Below, in pieces: positions 24,605-33,324 of a stretch of DNA of 64,000 nt. This DNA comes from WVZH01 sp034430895 (GTDB lineage Bacteria > Chloroflexota > Anaerolineae > Anaerolineales > E44-bin32), in NCBI GenBank assembly GCA_034430895.1, contig DAOUDW010000034.1, positions 62,001 through 126,000 on the forward strand, read 5' to 3'. The stretch's first letter is position 1; each line of letters opens with the position of its first letter. Below the pieces are notes generated by a model, which was given only the letters and a program-made list of their open reading frames with translations, had not been told where the DNA came from and ran no database searches. Position numbers and translations under genes: made by a program.

Positions 24605-27600
24605 GTGGAAAGCGTTGTAGAGCAGCATGAAGAAGAACGCAAGGAGAAGCGCAACGAGTTAGCGAAGTGGTTGCTGCTCGTGCCGCTTATCCTTTTGCTT
24701 CTTTTTGGATGTGGAACGTGCGGGATGATGCCTGGCCAAACCGCCCATGCTGATACACGTTCCCAGATATCCGCGGATTATCGTCCGTGGCCTTTCATGG
24801 TATTGCAACCGGTCAACCCGGATATCGTCGAGGAGATCCGTCGAGACGCCGAGTATTATCCCGGTCCGGGAGGCGATTCTCTCGACCCCATCGTTGAGCC
24901 AGGCGATTTTTGGGTTACTGCGACGCCTACCGAAACTCTGGAGGGAACCCCAACGGCGACAGAGTTGGTTAGTTCGACGCCGTCAGCAACGATGACGCCC
25001 ACCGGGTCTTCGACTGCGACGATGACTGCCACGGAAACCATTACATCCACGGACACCGGCACACCGGAGGCCTCGAGTACGCCCAGTATGACGTCATCAC
25101 CCACGAACACACCAACCGAGACGTCAATACCATGGCCGCCACTACCTGTGCCGCCACCTGGGCCTCCTCCAAACACGTACTGGTTTTACGATGACACGAC
25201 ACCTTTTAGTTACATGATGTATTCCAGCATTCCCAGTGGGAGTTATCGAAGTGGATCAACTGCGACTTACTACTCGCCACAATTCTCGAGCGGGCAACGG
25301 CTCCAAGCAGGGACGACCATTGTGCGTTTCTATGCGTACAATCCTTCCTCTTCCACAGTCAGTCTGTCGGTTCAGTTACGGGCCGGATCAACGTTGATCG
25401 GTTCGGCATCCTTCGCCTTGCCGGCGAATGTCACATCAGCCTATTTCTTCTCCGCTTCGATCACGAACGTTGAACACGATTTCGTCAGTGGCCAACGCCT
25501 GATTCTGCGTTTGAGTGTTGGATCTCCTGCGGTGCTCTTCTGGGATGGCGCCTATAACTATTCCGGCGTGCAGATTCCTGCTATCGTCAGCGTGCCGACT
25601 CCAACGTCAACTCGAACATCGACGGTTACGAGTACGGCGACAATTACCGATACACCCACGATAACGAGTACACCCACGATAACCAACACGCCTGCGCCGA
25701 CGAATACAACCGCTCCACCACCGGCGACGGCTACGGATACACCTGACGCTACGGATACACCGACAGCGACGTCGACGGAGACGCCCACGTCAACTGAAAC
25801 GCCGACGCCCATGTCAACCGAGACGCCGACAGCGACTTCGACCGAGACGCCGACGTCGACATCGACCGAGACGCCAACACCGACATCGACCGAGACGCCA
25901 ACGCCCACGTCAACCGAGACTCCGACGTCCACGTCGACCGAAACGCCGACAGCGACATCGACCGAGACGTCGACTCCGACATCGACCGAGACTCCGACGC
26001 CCACGTCAACCGAGACGCCAACGCCGACATCGACCGAGACTCCGACGCCGACGTCAACCGAGACTCCGACGCCGACGTCGACCGAAACGCCGACAGCGAC
26101 TTCGACCGAGACGCCAACGCCCACGTCGACCGAAACACCGACGCCTACTTCAACCGAGACGCCGACAGCGACTTCGACCGAGACGCCAACGCCGACATCG
26201 ACGGAGACGCCAACGCCCACGTCGACCGAAACACCGACGCCTACGTCAACCGAGACGCCGACGCCGACAGCGACAAATACACCCATAGGTTGTAGTGGAG
26301 AAATTCTCATGGTTGTGGGGGATCTGGTTTTGAACTCCGGCGATGCCGCCGTCCGGAACCGTTTGGAGGGTTTTGGCTACACGGTCATCGTGGTGCTCGA
26401 CAGTGATTCATCCGCCGCTGACGCTACTGGAAGAGATCTGGTTATCATATCTTCGACATCGGATTCCGAAGAGGTTAACAGCAAGTTCCGTGACGTCGCA
26501 GTACCGGTTATCGTTAATGAACCCTGGATATTCGACGACATGGGCATGACTGGTCCGACTGAATGGGTGGATTACAGTTGGGTTGACGATCAAACGCAAA
26601 TTGACATAATCGATCCAGGTCATCCGTTAGCAGCGGGGCTGTCAGGTACAGTTACTGTTTCGAGTGTCGCAGACATCGTGACACTGGGTGTTCCCAATAC
26701 CAACGCCGCTCGTGTTGCAACACAAGCTGGGGAAACCGATTGGTTCACCATTTTCGCCTACGAAAGTGGCGCTTCGATGGTCGACATAACGGCACCGGCG
26801 AGGCGTGTGGGATATTTCTTGAACGACGCCATGTCTGACACGCTGACAGAAGATGGTAGGGCGTTATTCGACGCCGCTGTGAATTGGGTACTGGACTCCT
26901 GTGCATTACCGGCTCCGACCTGGTGGGACTGCGATTGGGATTATCGTATTCCACTCACCTTCGATAATCAGACACGATCTGAGGACCTGGATGAATTCCC
27001 CGTCCTGGTGATGCTTGATAGTGGACGAATTGACTACGGTTTGACTCAGGATTTGGGTCAGGATATCCGTTTCGTCGACCGTGATGGTGTTACGGTGTTG
27101 GCGCACGAAATCGAAGAATGGAATGAAAGCGGGGACTCCTACGTTTGGGTCAACGTCCCGCGCATCGACGACAGCTCGATTAGCGACTACATCTGGATGT
27201 ACTACGGGAACGCCAGTGTTGGAGACGGTCAGGATTCCGATAACACCTGGGTGAACTACCGCGGCGTCTGGCATCTGGACGAGGATCAGCTTGGAATTGG
27301 AAACGTGAACCTTTATGAGGATTCCACATCCAACAACTTCGATGGCGATGATCAGATCTCCGCCATTGGACAGGACGGCCAGATTGCTGGTGGACAGGAA
27401 TTTGATGGCGTGGATGATTATATCGATTTGGGGACAACAAACATCGTCGATGGAACAGATGCCTTTACCTTTTCTGCCTGGGTTAATATCGACACATTAC
27501 CTGGTTTGAACGATCACTATGGTGTGTTCAGCCGCCATCCGGGAGTGGACGAAGGTTCCTTCAGGGTAATGGTAGGACAATGGGGGTTCGCCGATGATTC

Positions 27601-27964
27601 ACACATGGACATCTCGACCAACGACGGTGCCTGGCACGACATTATCGCAAATACGCAAGCCGCTACAGACACCTGGGCGTACCTTACAGCCGTTTATGAT
27701 GGCATCAGCACGGTGGATTTCTATTTCGATGGCAACCCGGATGGCAGTGTTTCCTATACGGAACCGAGTGTGGTTGCGAGTGCGGGCCAATACATCGGGT
27801 CCGGACATGCCGGGATTTTCCAGCTGAGTGGGTTCATTGATGAACTACGTCTCTCCACCAGTCTACGATCTGCCGGCTGGATCGAAGCGCAGTACGAATC
27901 GATGACAGATACTCTCATCAGCTCTTATGGAGCTGCAGAATCATCGACAAGTTATTGCCCATGA
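24605..27964 (+). CDS. Large surface protein: Thr/Pro/Ser repeats, DUF2341 and LamG-type domains
   Basis: A 1119-residue protein. A single helix (residues 21-42, LLLVPLILLLLFGCGTCG) anchors it; the following cysteine is not in a clear lipobox. Next come a Thr/Ser/Pro linker, a beta-rich domain (about 190-320), a second linker of about twenty 8-residue TPTPTSTE units, a flavodoxin/ThuA-like fold (EILMVVGDLVLNSGD), a DUF2341 domain (WWDCDWDYRIPLTF) and a LamG-like domain (DDYIDLGTTNIVDG). Such domains often bind polysaccharide or other cells. The start is GTG 24605 preceded by AAGGGAAG. It is probably cotranscribed with the upstream kinase. Confidence 0.88.
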   Translation: MESVVEQHEEERKEKRNELAKWLLLVPLILLLLFGCGTCGMMPGQTAHADTRSQISADYRPWPFMVLQPVNPDIVEEIRRDAEYYPGPGGDSLDPIVEPGDFWVTATPTETLEGTPTATELVSSTPSATMTPTGSSTATMTATETITSTDTGTPEASSTPSMTSSPTNTPTETSIPWPPLPVPPPGPPPNTYWFYDDTTPFSYMMYSSIPSGSYRSGSTATYYSPQFSSGQRLQAGTTIVRFYAYNPSSSTVSLSVQLRAGSTLIGSASFALPANVTSAYFFSASITNVEHDFVSGQRLILRLSVGSPAVLFWDGAYNYSGVQIPAIVSVPTPTSTRTSTVTSTATITDTPTITSTPTITNTPAPTNTTAPPPATATDTPDATDTPTATSTETPTSTETPTPMSTETPTATSTETPTSTSTETPTPTSTETPTPTSTETPTSTSTETPTATSTETSTPTSTETPTPTSTETPTPTSTETPTPTSTETPTPTSTETPTATSTETPTPTSTETPTPTSTETPTATSTETPTPTSTETPTPTSTETPTPTSTETPTPTATNTPIGCSGEILMVVGDLVLNSGDAAVRNRLEGFGYTVIVVLDSDSSAADATGRDLVIISSTSDSEEVNSKFRDVAVPVIVNEPWIFDDMGMTGPTEWVDYSWVDDQTQIDIIDPGHPLAAGLSGTVTVSSVADIVTLGVPNTNAARVATQAGETDWFTIFAYESGASMVDITAPARRVGYFLNDAMSDTLTEDGRALFDAAVNWVLDSCALPAPTWWDCDWDYRIPLTFDNQTRSEDLDEFPVLVMLDSGRIDYGLTQDLGQDIRFVDRDGVTVLAHEIEEWNESGDSYVWVNVPRIDDSSISDYIWMYYGNASVGDGQDSDNTWVNYRGVWHLDEDQLGIGNVNLYEDSTSNNFDGDDQISAIGQDGQIAGGQEFDGVDDYIDLGTTNIVDGTDAFTFSAWVNIDTLPGLNDHYGVFSRHPGVDEGSFRVMVGQWGFADDSHMDISTNDGAWHDIIANTQAATDTWAYLTAVYDGISTVDFYFDGNPDGSVSYTEPSVVASAGQYIGSGHAGIFQLSGFIDELRLSTSLRSAGWIEAQYESMTDTLISSYGAAESSTSYCP
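25759..26279 (+). repeat. 24-bp tandem repeat encoding TPTPTSTE units
   Basis: About twenty imperfect 24-bp copies encode Thr-Pro-Thr-(Pro/Ala/Ser)-Thr-Ser-Thr-Glu. Variation is mostly at synonymous third positions and at one Pro/Ala/Ser codon. It forms an extended, probably rigid stalk between the two globular parts of the surface protein. The opposite-strand open frame over the same bases is a by-product of the repeat. Confidence 0.95.
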
Positions 27965-28090
27965 TTACAAATCGTGATGTGAATTTCGGACGCAGATTAA
28001 TGGTGGGAACGAGAAATCCTTTATCGAATTACTATCACAATGAACCAGAGGTAATGGTAGATACATACATTATCGAGTAGGGATGGAAAG

Positions 28091-29548
28091 ATGATTGAAA
28101 TCAAAGCTTTGGTCGCCGATGATGATCCACAATTACTGGACATCATGGCGCGTCGTTTACAAAAAGCCGGCCTCGATCCCGATCGTGCCAGTGACGGTCA
28201 CCAGGCGTTGGAGCTAATCGAGAAGACGAACTACGATCTGGTTGTTACCGATATCTATATGCCTGGGGCCACGGGGCTGGAGTTGCTGCGTCGGGCGAAA
28301 GAAAAAGACCCACACTGCCAGGTTATCGTAGTGACTGCAGCCGCGACTTTGGACAACGCGGTCGAAGCTTTGAACAAGGGTGCTTTCGGATACATGACCA
28401 AACCCTTCGATCACATCAGTGTTTTCAACAGTATGATTGCCAGGGCGCTGGAGTTCCGGAAGCTAATACTGGCGAACCAACGCCTGGCGGCGGCGCAGCG
28501 CAGGCGTGGTGACCTCCTTGAAGCAGAAGTAACGGAGAGGGTGCAGAAATTACGCCAACGCCATAAGGAGACAATGGATCTTCTTGGTGCGTTACCTGAC
28601 GGAGTACTCGTCGTTGGGGAGGATGGTCGTATCATTCTTCGCAGCCCGGTGGCAGAAAAGTGGTTGACGCTGGAGTTAAAATCTGAGAATCAGCCTATTC
28701 GAGACTTCATTGTGAAAGCGTATACGGCAGGCGGTTCGTGGGAGACTCAAGTGCGTCTCGGTGGCCATGTATTAAACCTGCGCTCGGAGGAATTACCGGC
28801 CATTGACGACCACAAACGACGCGTGGTCATCATTCGAGAGATCGGTTCACAGGAACTCGAGTTCGATTCAAGGTTATTAAACCCCCTGTCTAAAATTCAT
28901 CGAAGCATCGATTGGTTGGAGAAAAATCAGCAGCGAAGTGATATTTCAAGTTCGATTGAATTCTTAAGGCTTCAGGTTGCTGAGATCGAAGAGCTTGCAA
29001 AGCACTCCGACAGTTCCAAGGAGTCAAAACCGGAAAAGCAAGTTAGCAATTCAACGGAGGGGGAAAACAAAGGCGTACAGCGCGATTCGAAAAATGCCAC
29101 GAAGAACGCGGCATCCGATGCCCGGCAACCACCTAATAATGGAAATGGCCGGACGAATAGTGGGAAATTGATCGCCATTCCGAAGGCGGAACCTGATCTG
29201 GAACCTGCCATCGCTGCATTAGATCAGACTCAAATTTCTATTTCAACCAGATCGTCGCACATCGAAGCCGATCCAGAACCCGAGTCGATCGCCACGAAGC
29301 TTTTCAGTGAGGAAGAAATTGATTCGGCCTTTGAAGGCAAGCCAGAGATCGATCCGGTTGAGCGAGAGAAGGCGTTCGAGAAACTGATCGCCATGCTTGA
29401 AGGCGGTGCGTCCGGTGTGAGTAGCCGATTGGAACCGAAGGGTGGTATTTTGCTGGATGTGGGGAATAAAGAAAGCGAAAGTGGTCCATTCCGTGCGAGA
29501 AGGGATGATACCCCCTGGCCACCATTACCGCCATCTAAGGAAAAATGA
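28091..29548 (+). CDS. Receiver protein with coiled coil, PAS-like domain and disordered tail
   Basis: A 485-residue protein. Residues 1-120 are a receiver domain with ADDDPQL, phospho-Asp in VTDIYMPGATG and Lys in MTKPFDH. A coiled coil (about 125-170) leads to a PAS-like segment (LLGALPDGVLVVGEDGRIILRS). The kinase domains one would expect next are absent: residues 240-485 are charged and low in hydrophobics, rich in Ser, Lys and Glu. There is no visible output domain. It could be a scaffold or phosphate sink for the upstream kinases. It begins 126 bp after the surface protein. Confidence 0.82.
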   Translation: MIEIKALVADDDPQLLDIMARRLQKAGLDPDRASDGHQALELIEKTNYDLVVTDIYMPGATGLELLRRAKEKDPHCQVIVVTAAATLDNAVEALNKGAFGYMTKPFDHISVFNSMIARALEFRKLILANQRLAAAQRRRGDLLEAEVTERVQKLRQRHKETMDLLGALPDGVLVVGEDGRIILRSPVAEKWLTLELKSENQPIRDFIVKAYTAGGSWETQVRLGGHVLNLRSEELPAIDDHKRRVVIIREIGSQELEFDSRLLNPLSKIHRSIDWLEKNQQRSDISSSIEFLRLQVAEIEELAKHSDSSKESKPEKQVSNSTEGENKGVQRDSKNATKNAASDARQPPNNGNGRTNSGKLIAIPKAEPDLEPAIAALDQTQISISTRSSHIEADPEPESIATKLFSEEEIDSAFEGKPEIDPVEREKAFEKLIAMLEGGASGVSSRLEPKGGILLDVGNKESESGPFRARRDDTPWPPLPPSKEK

Positions 29549-29558
29549 ATCGATCGAT

Positions 29559-29596
29559 AAAAAAAACTTCCCGGGTGCTAATCGCATCCGGGAAGT
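29559..29596 (-). terminator. Intrinsic terminator of secDF
   Basis: On the minus strand a 13-bp stem with one G-T pair and 5-nt loop is followed by eight T residues. It lies just beyond the secF stop codon and also separates the convergent receiver gene. Confidence 0.9.
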
Positions 29597-29606
29597 CTGC
29601 TTTAAC

Positions 29607-30527
29607 CTAGGCTGCCGCTCGTTCTTTTCGGCGGAACCAGCTACGCCATTCTCGATTCTCCCAAACCACGAGGATTGGTGCAGCGTTGAAAATCGATGAA
29701 TACGTTCCGCTGAATACACCGATCAGAAGGATGGTGACGAAGTGCCGTGTGGTCACGCCGCCAAAGAGTAACAAAGCCAACAGGGTTAGCATAACGGTAA
29801 GCTGCGTGTTGATCGATCGGTCGAGTGTTTGAACGATGGAATGGTTGACCAATTGCTCAAATTTGAGCAGACGGTGCCTGCGCTGATTCTCGCGAATGCG
29901 GTCGAAGACAACAATCGAGTCGTGCACTGAAAATCCAATGACGGTCAATAGTGCGGTGAGGAAGAGCGCATCGACTTCCCAACCAAGATAATGGCCGAGA
30001 ATTGCCTCGACACCAATGACTACAGCGACATCATGAAGCATGGCGATGATGGCAGCAATACCAAACCGTCTTGCGTTTGGAACTCCACGGAATGCGTAGG
30101 TGATGTATAGGAGAATGAAAAGCGCTGCTAAGCCGATTGCGCCCGCTGCTTGTTGTGCGACCTCGATGCCAATCGATGGCCCGACCGAGTCAAAGCGAAG
30201 CAGCGTTAACGGCCCTTCGAAACGAGTTTCCATCTCTTCCAGGATGAGCGCTTTGGTTGCTTCGTCGATTAATTTGCTGCGTACGATGATGTCCGTCACG
30301 TCAGCGCTTTGGGCGATTGGATCGAGAACGCCCAAATCGTCATACAATTCAACGACCTGTGCAGGTGCTGGAGGAGTGCCGGATTCGAAGCGTACTTCCA
30401 GAATACTTCCACCTGTAAAGTCGATTGCCAGAGGTAGGCCCCAGAGGATGATCGCAATGATCCCGGGGATGATTACGATGGTGGAGAGCGCAAAAAACCA
30501 ATAGCGTTTTCCGACGATGTTCAACAT
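29607..30527 (-). CDS. secF: Protein translocase subunit SecF
   Basis: A 306-residue RND-type membrane protein that with SecD uses the proton gradient to aid Sec export. It has an N-terminal helix, the motif AIDFTGGSILEVRF, and five helices including GFSVHDSIVVFDRIREN, the conserved SecF signature. It ends in basic residues. AGGAG precedes the ATG. It lies 10 nt after secD and shares its transcript; a terminator follows. Confidence 0.96.
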   Translation of the reverse strand: MLNIVGKRYWFFALSTIVIIPGIIAIILWGLPLAIDFTGGSILEVRFESGTPPAPAQVVELYDDLGVLDPIAQSADVTDIIVRSKLIDEATKALILEEMETRFEGPLTLLRFDSVGPSIGIEVAQQAAGAIGLAALFILLYITYAFRGVPNARRFGIAAIIAMLHDVAVVIGVEAILGHYLGWEVDALFLTALLTVIGFSVHDSIVVFDRIRENQRRHRLLKFEQLVNHSIVQTLDRSINTQLTVMLTLLALLLFGGVTTRHFVTILLIGVFSGTYSSIFNAAPILVVWENREWRSWFRRKERAAA

Positions 30528-30537
30528 TGTGTGGCTC

Positions 30538-31956
30538 CTAAATCCCGAACCAACGCGGGTGTTCCGCGAAGTGGATATTATCCAGAACGATGTGCAAGAG
30601 AGTCCGCGTGACGGTAATCGCGGTAAAAAGGCTCACCAGGACACCCAACGCCAGCGTAATGGAAAAGCCTTTCACAATGCTGGCGCCGAAGGTGTTGCCG
30701 AACCAATACAGGATCAGACAAGTGATCAGCGTTGAAATATTGGAATCCCGAATGGAAGGCCAGGCGCGTGAGAAACCGAGATCAATGGCCGTGCGCAGGT
30801 TGCGGCCACTTCGCAGTTCTTCTTTCAAACGTTCGAAAATAAGCACGTTGGCGTCGACAGCCACACCGATGGAAAGCACGAAGCCCGCGATACCTGGCAG
30901 TGTTAGTGTGACCGGAATGGTTTTGAACAGCGCGAATGTGATCGCCGCATAGCAAAGCAACGCCAAATCGGCCAGTAGTCCGGGAAGCCGATAGTACAAA
31001 GCCATAAATGCCATCACGACACAAAGTCCTGCCAGACCAGCTGTTGTGCTTTTCTGGAGTGAATCCTGGCCCAGCGTTGGACCGACTGTTTTATTCTCCA
31101 CGACTTTGAGGGGTATTGGCAAGGCACCATAATTCAATTGGATCGCCAGGTTGTTGGCCTCCTCCCGGGAGAAGTGACCGGTAATGCGAGCCTGGCCGCT
31201 GGGAATGGCTTGTTGAATCTCCGGGAAGGAAATCAATTGCTTGTCTAAAACGATGCCCAGGATGTCACCAATATGTGTAGCAGTGTAATCGGTAAATATT
31301 TCACCACCTTCTTCGGTGAACTCCAATGCAACGGAAAAGTTGCCAATTTCGTCTTGACCGACCCCCGAGCCTTTAAGATGTGCGCCGGTAAGAACCGTAT
31401 GGAAGATTTTATCTTCCGATGTATCAACTGCTTCTTCCTCGCTTGGTGTGGGCTGCGCCTCATCCGAAGCTGGCGTTGGTGTTGCCGTCTCTTCGGCGGA
31501 GTCATCACTTTCTTCCAATCCGAAATCTGTTTTGATTCGTTGGCCGGGAGCCAGTGAATAGACATCTTCGTACCTGATTTCAATAAACTCGAGCAAGCCG
31601 GTTTCCTTGATGGTGGCTATGGCTTCTTCGGGGTTGCCAATTCCCGGCAGTTCGGCTAATATCCGGCGCGATCCTGCGACCTGAACAACAGGTTCGGTGA
31701 GACCAAGTGCATTGACTCGTTTCTCAATGATCGATGCTGCAGTGTTTAACTGCTCGGGCTCGATTTCCGTCGTCTCTGGTAGATCCGCCTCGAGGAGCAC
31801 ACGTAATCCACCTTGTAGATCCAAGCCCTGAACGACTTCAAAGTCTTTATCTAGAAATGATAGATGGATTCCCGGATTATCTGGAAGCACGATCCAGATT
31901 GCGCTGGCCATGATGAGTAGGATGAAGACGAAGCGTCTGTAATGGCTTTTAAACAT
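30538..31956 (-). CDS. secD: Protein translocase subunit SecD
   Basis: A 472-residue SecD. The motif FEVVQGLDLQGGLRVLLEAD follows the first helix, and the C-terminal part contains VGPTLGQDSL and SIGVAVDANVLIFERLKEELR. The periplasmic P1 domain has an inserted acidic, Thr/Pro-rich linker of about 35 residues (ETATPTPASDEAQPTPS). This linker is absent from standard SecD and is probably flexible. GGAGGA precedes the ATG. It is the first gene of secDF. Confidence 0.96.
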   Translation of the reverse strand: MFKSHYRRFVFILLIMASAIWIVLPDNPGIHLSFLDKDFEVVQGLDLQGGLRVLLEADLPETTEIEPEQLNTAASIIEKRVNALGLTEPVVQVAGSRRILAELPGIGNPEEAIATIKETGLLEFIEIRYEDVYSLAPGQRIKTDFGLEESDDSAEETATPTPASDEAQPTPSEEEAVDTSEDKIFHTVLTGAHLKGSGVGQDEIGNFSVALEFTEEGGEIFTDYTATHIGDILGIVLDKQLISFPEIQQAIPSGQARITGHFSREEANNLAIQLNYGALPIPLKVVENKTVGPTLGQDSLQKSTTAGLAGLCVVMAFMALYYRLPGLLADLALLCYAAITFALFKTIPVTLTLPGIAGFVLSIGVAVDANVLIFERLKEELRSGRNLRTAIDLGFSRAWPSIRDSNISTLITCLILYWFGNTFGASIVKGFSITLALGVLVSLFTAITVTRTLLHIVLDNIHFAEHPRWFGI

Positions 31957-31982
31957 CGTAATGAATTCCTCCTGCGCCCATG

Positions 31983-32005
31983 AAAAACCAGCCGCTCCTG
32001 GCTGG
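31983..32005 (-). terminator. Short terminator after the P-loop protein gene
   Basis: On the minus strand CCAGCC-AGGAGC-GGCTGG followed by TTTTT. The stem is six base pairs. Confidence 0.7.
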
Positions 32006-32075
32006 GAGAGCTGGCAAGACGTTCTGATTATACTGTGTCCTGGGCTGGAAAAACAGGTTGTCGATAATGATGGCC

Positions 32076-32450
32076 TTACTCGATCTCAATGCCAAAGTCC
32101 TGTAAGGCCTGCAATGAACGTTGCAGCACTTCATCCGGGGTTAATTCGTCCGTTTCGATGTAGATATGACAATTCGCACGTGCGTGCGCTAATCTCTTTT
32201 TTTGTGCTTCGTACTCTTGTGATGTCCATGAGAGAGATTTTCGCTGCGTACATACCGGGTAGGATGCGTCGAGGTAGATGAGAATTGTAGGCTTTGCGAG
32301 GACTGCCCACATATTTGCCACATAGGAATGTTCTTGTGCGATTTGCCGCGCAGATATCTTTTTAGCTTGAAGGGCATGGGCTAGCGTGGTCTTTCCCGAG
32401 GCACAGGGACCCACAATGGCAATTCTTGCTTGATTATCGTTTTGACTCAT
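32076..32450 (-). CDS. Small P-loop nucleotide kinase-like protein
   Basis: A 124-residue protein with Walker A GPCASGKTTLA at residues 14-24, and a later LIYLDASYPVCTQRK segment that resembles the lid region of small kinases. A Walker B like segment is TILIYLD. It is short for a full nucleoside kinase and resembles AAA_18/shikimate-kinase-like domains. The substrate is unknown. It lies 18 nt after the phosphatase gene on the same strand, so a shared transcript is likely. Confidence 0.72.
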   Translation of the reverse strand: MSQNDNQARIAIVGPCASGKTTLAHALQAKKISARQIAQEHSYVANMWAVLAKPTILIYLDASYPVCTQRKSLSWTSQEYEAQKKRLAHARANCHIYIETDELTPDEVLQRSLQALQDFGIEIE

Positions 32451-32468
32451 CTCGCATATTCATTCGAC

Positions 32469-33173
32469 TTATTTCAATGGCATACGAACATACAGGTTGC
32501 GAGTATCGTTGCTGTCGTGGGGGAGGATACACATCACGAGAACGCTGATATCGTCACCAGGGCGGCCTTCATCGAGTTCCATGGCACAATTTAACAAGTG
32601 GGAAGCCCATTCTTGCGGATTCGGTGGGCCTGCATTGAGGAGTTCTTCTACACTCTGCATGATGTTCAGGCATTGTCCACTTCGCTCGCCAGCGTACATC
32701 AATCCATCGGTAAAAACAATCGCAGCCAAGCCTGCTCGAAGAGGGTATTCGTGGATCGATGGGCGAATCGCTTTACGGATACCGACGGGTTCGACGGGAT
32801 CGTCGATCGTTTCGATCTCCCTGTCTTGAACCAAGATTACAGGCGTGTGGTTGTTACGAACGATGACCAGACTCTGACTGAGTAGATCGACCGAAAGTAT
32901 ATTTAGTGTTGCCATCACTTTGCCGGCTCGATAGGTAAAAAGGTAATCCGAGGCAGCTCGGGCTACGGCGCCATCGCGCACACCATCGGCGAGTAAACTG
33001 ATCGCTTTCCTGGCTACGATGTTGGAGATCGCCTTTGCAGATTTTCCGGATCTTTGACCGTCGACCAATACAAAGGACAACCCGCCACTTGGGCGCTCCA
33101 CCATCTCAAGTGTGTCCCCACTTTCGGAAGTTGCATATTTCCCAATCTTCGCGGCAGCAAATTGTGCTTGCAT
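32469..33173 (-). CDS. SpoIIE/PP2C-type protein phosphatase
   Basis: A 234-residue single-domain phosphatase. Metal-binding aspartates appear in VDGQRSGKSA, FTDGL and PGDDISVLV, the conserved positions of the SpoIIE branch of PP2C enzymes. No sensory domain is attached. Such enzymes dephosphorylate anti-anti-sigma or related serine-phosphoproteins. The divergent neighbour is a degenerate kinase/receiver protein, a plausible partner. The ATG lacks a ribosome binding site but has a good promoter 7 nt before it, suggesting a leaderless message. Confidence 0.85.
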   Translation of the reverse strand: MQAQFAAAKIGKYATSESGDTLEMVERPSGGLSFVLVDGQRSGKSAKAISNIVARKAISLLADGVRDGAVARAASDYLFTYRAGKVMATLNILSVDLLSQSLVIVRNNHTPVILVQDREIETIDDPVEPVGIRKAIRPSIHEYPLRAGLAAIVFTDGLMYAGERSGQCLNIMQSVEELLNAGPPNPQEWASHLLNCAMELDEGRPGDDISVLVMCILPHDSNDTRNLYVRMPLK

Positions 33174-33180
33174 GGGTTAG

Positions 33181-33209
33181 ATTGTACTTCTCACGCTTGG
33201 CATTGTCCA
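33181..33209 (-). promoter_or_regulatory. Promoter of the SpoIIE-type phosphatase (leaderless type)
   Basis: TGGACA (33204-33209), 17-nt spacer, TACAAT (33181-33186) on the minus strand. The -10 ends 7 nt before the ATG, so transcription should start at or next to the start codon. Confidence 0.7.
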
Positions 33210-33324
33210 ACTTGTAAGGGTATAGCAAGGTGACTTGATGCCGAAGTAGGATATTGTTAGCATGATACCTGCAGGGGGAAGACGTGCTGTGCACGGTCTT
33301 TGTGGGAGGTTCATTTTAGGTATT

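Noticed and set aside
25558..26310. Minus-strand open frame of 250 residues with Val-Gly-Val-Ser-Val-Asp repeats
   Set aside because: It is the mirror of the 24-bp repeat in the plus-strand surface protein and has no start signal or family character.
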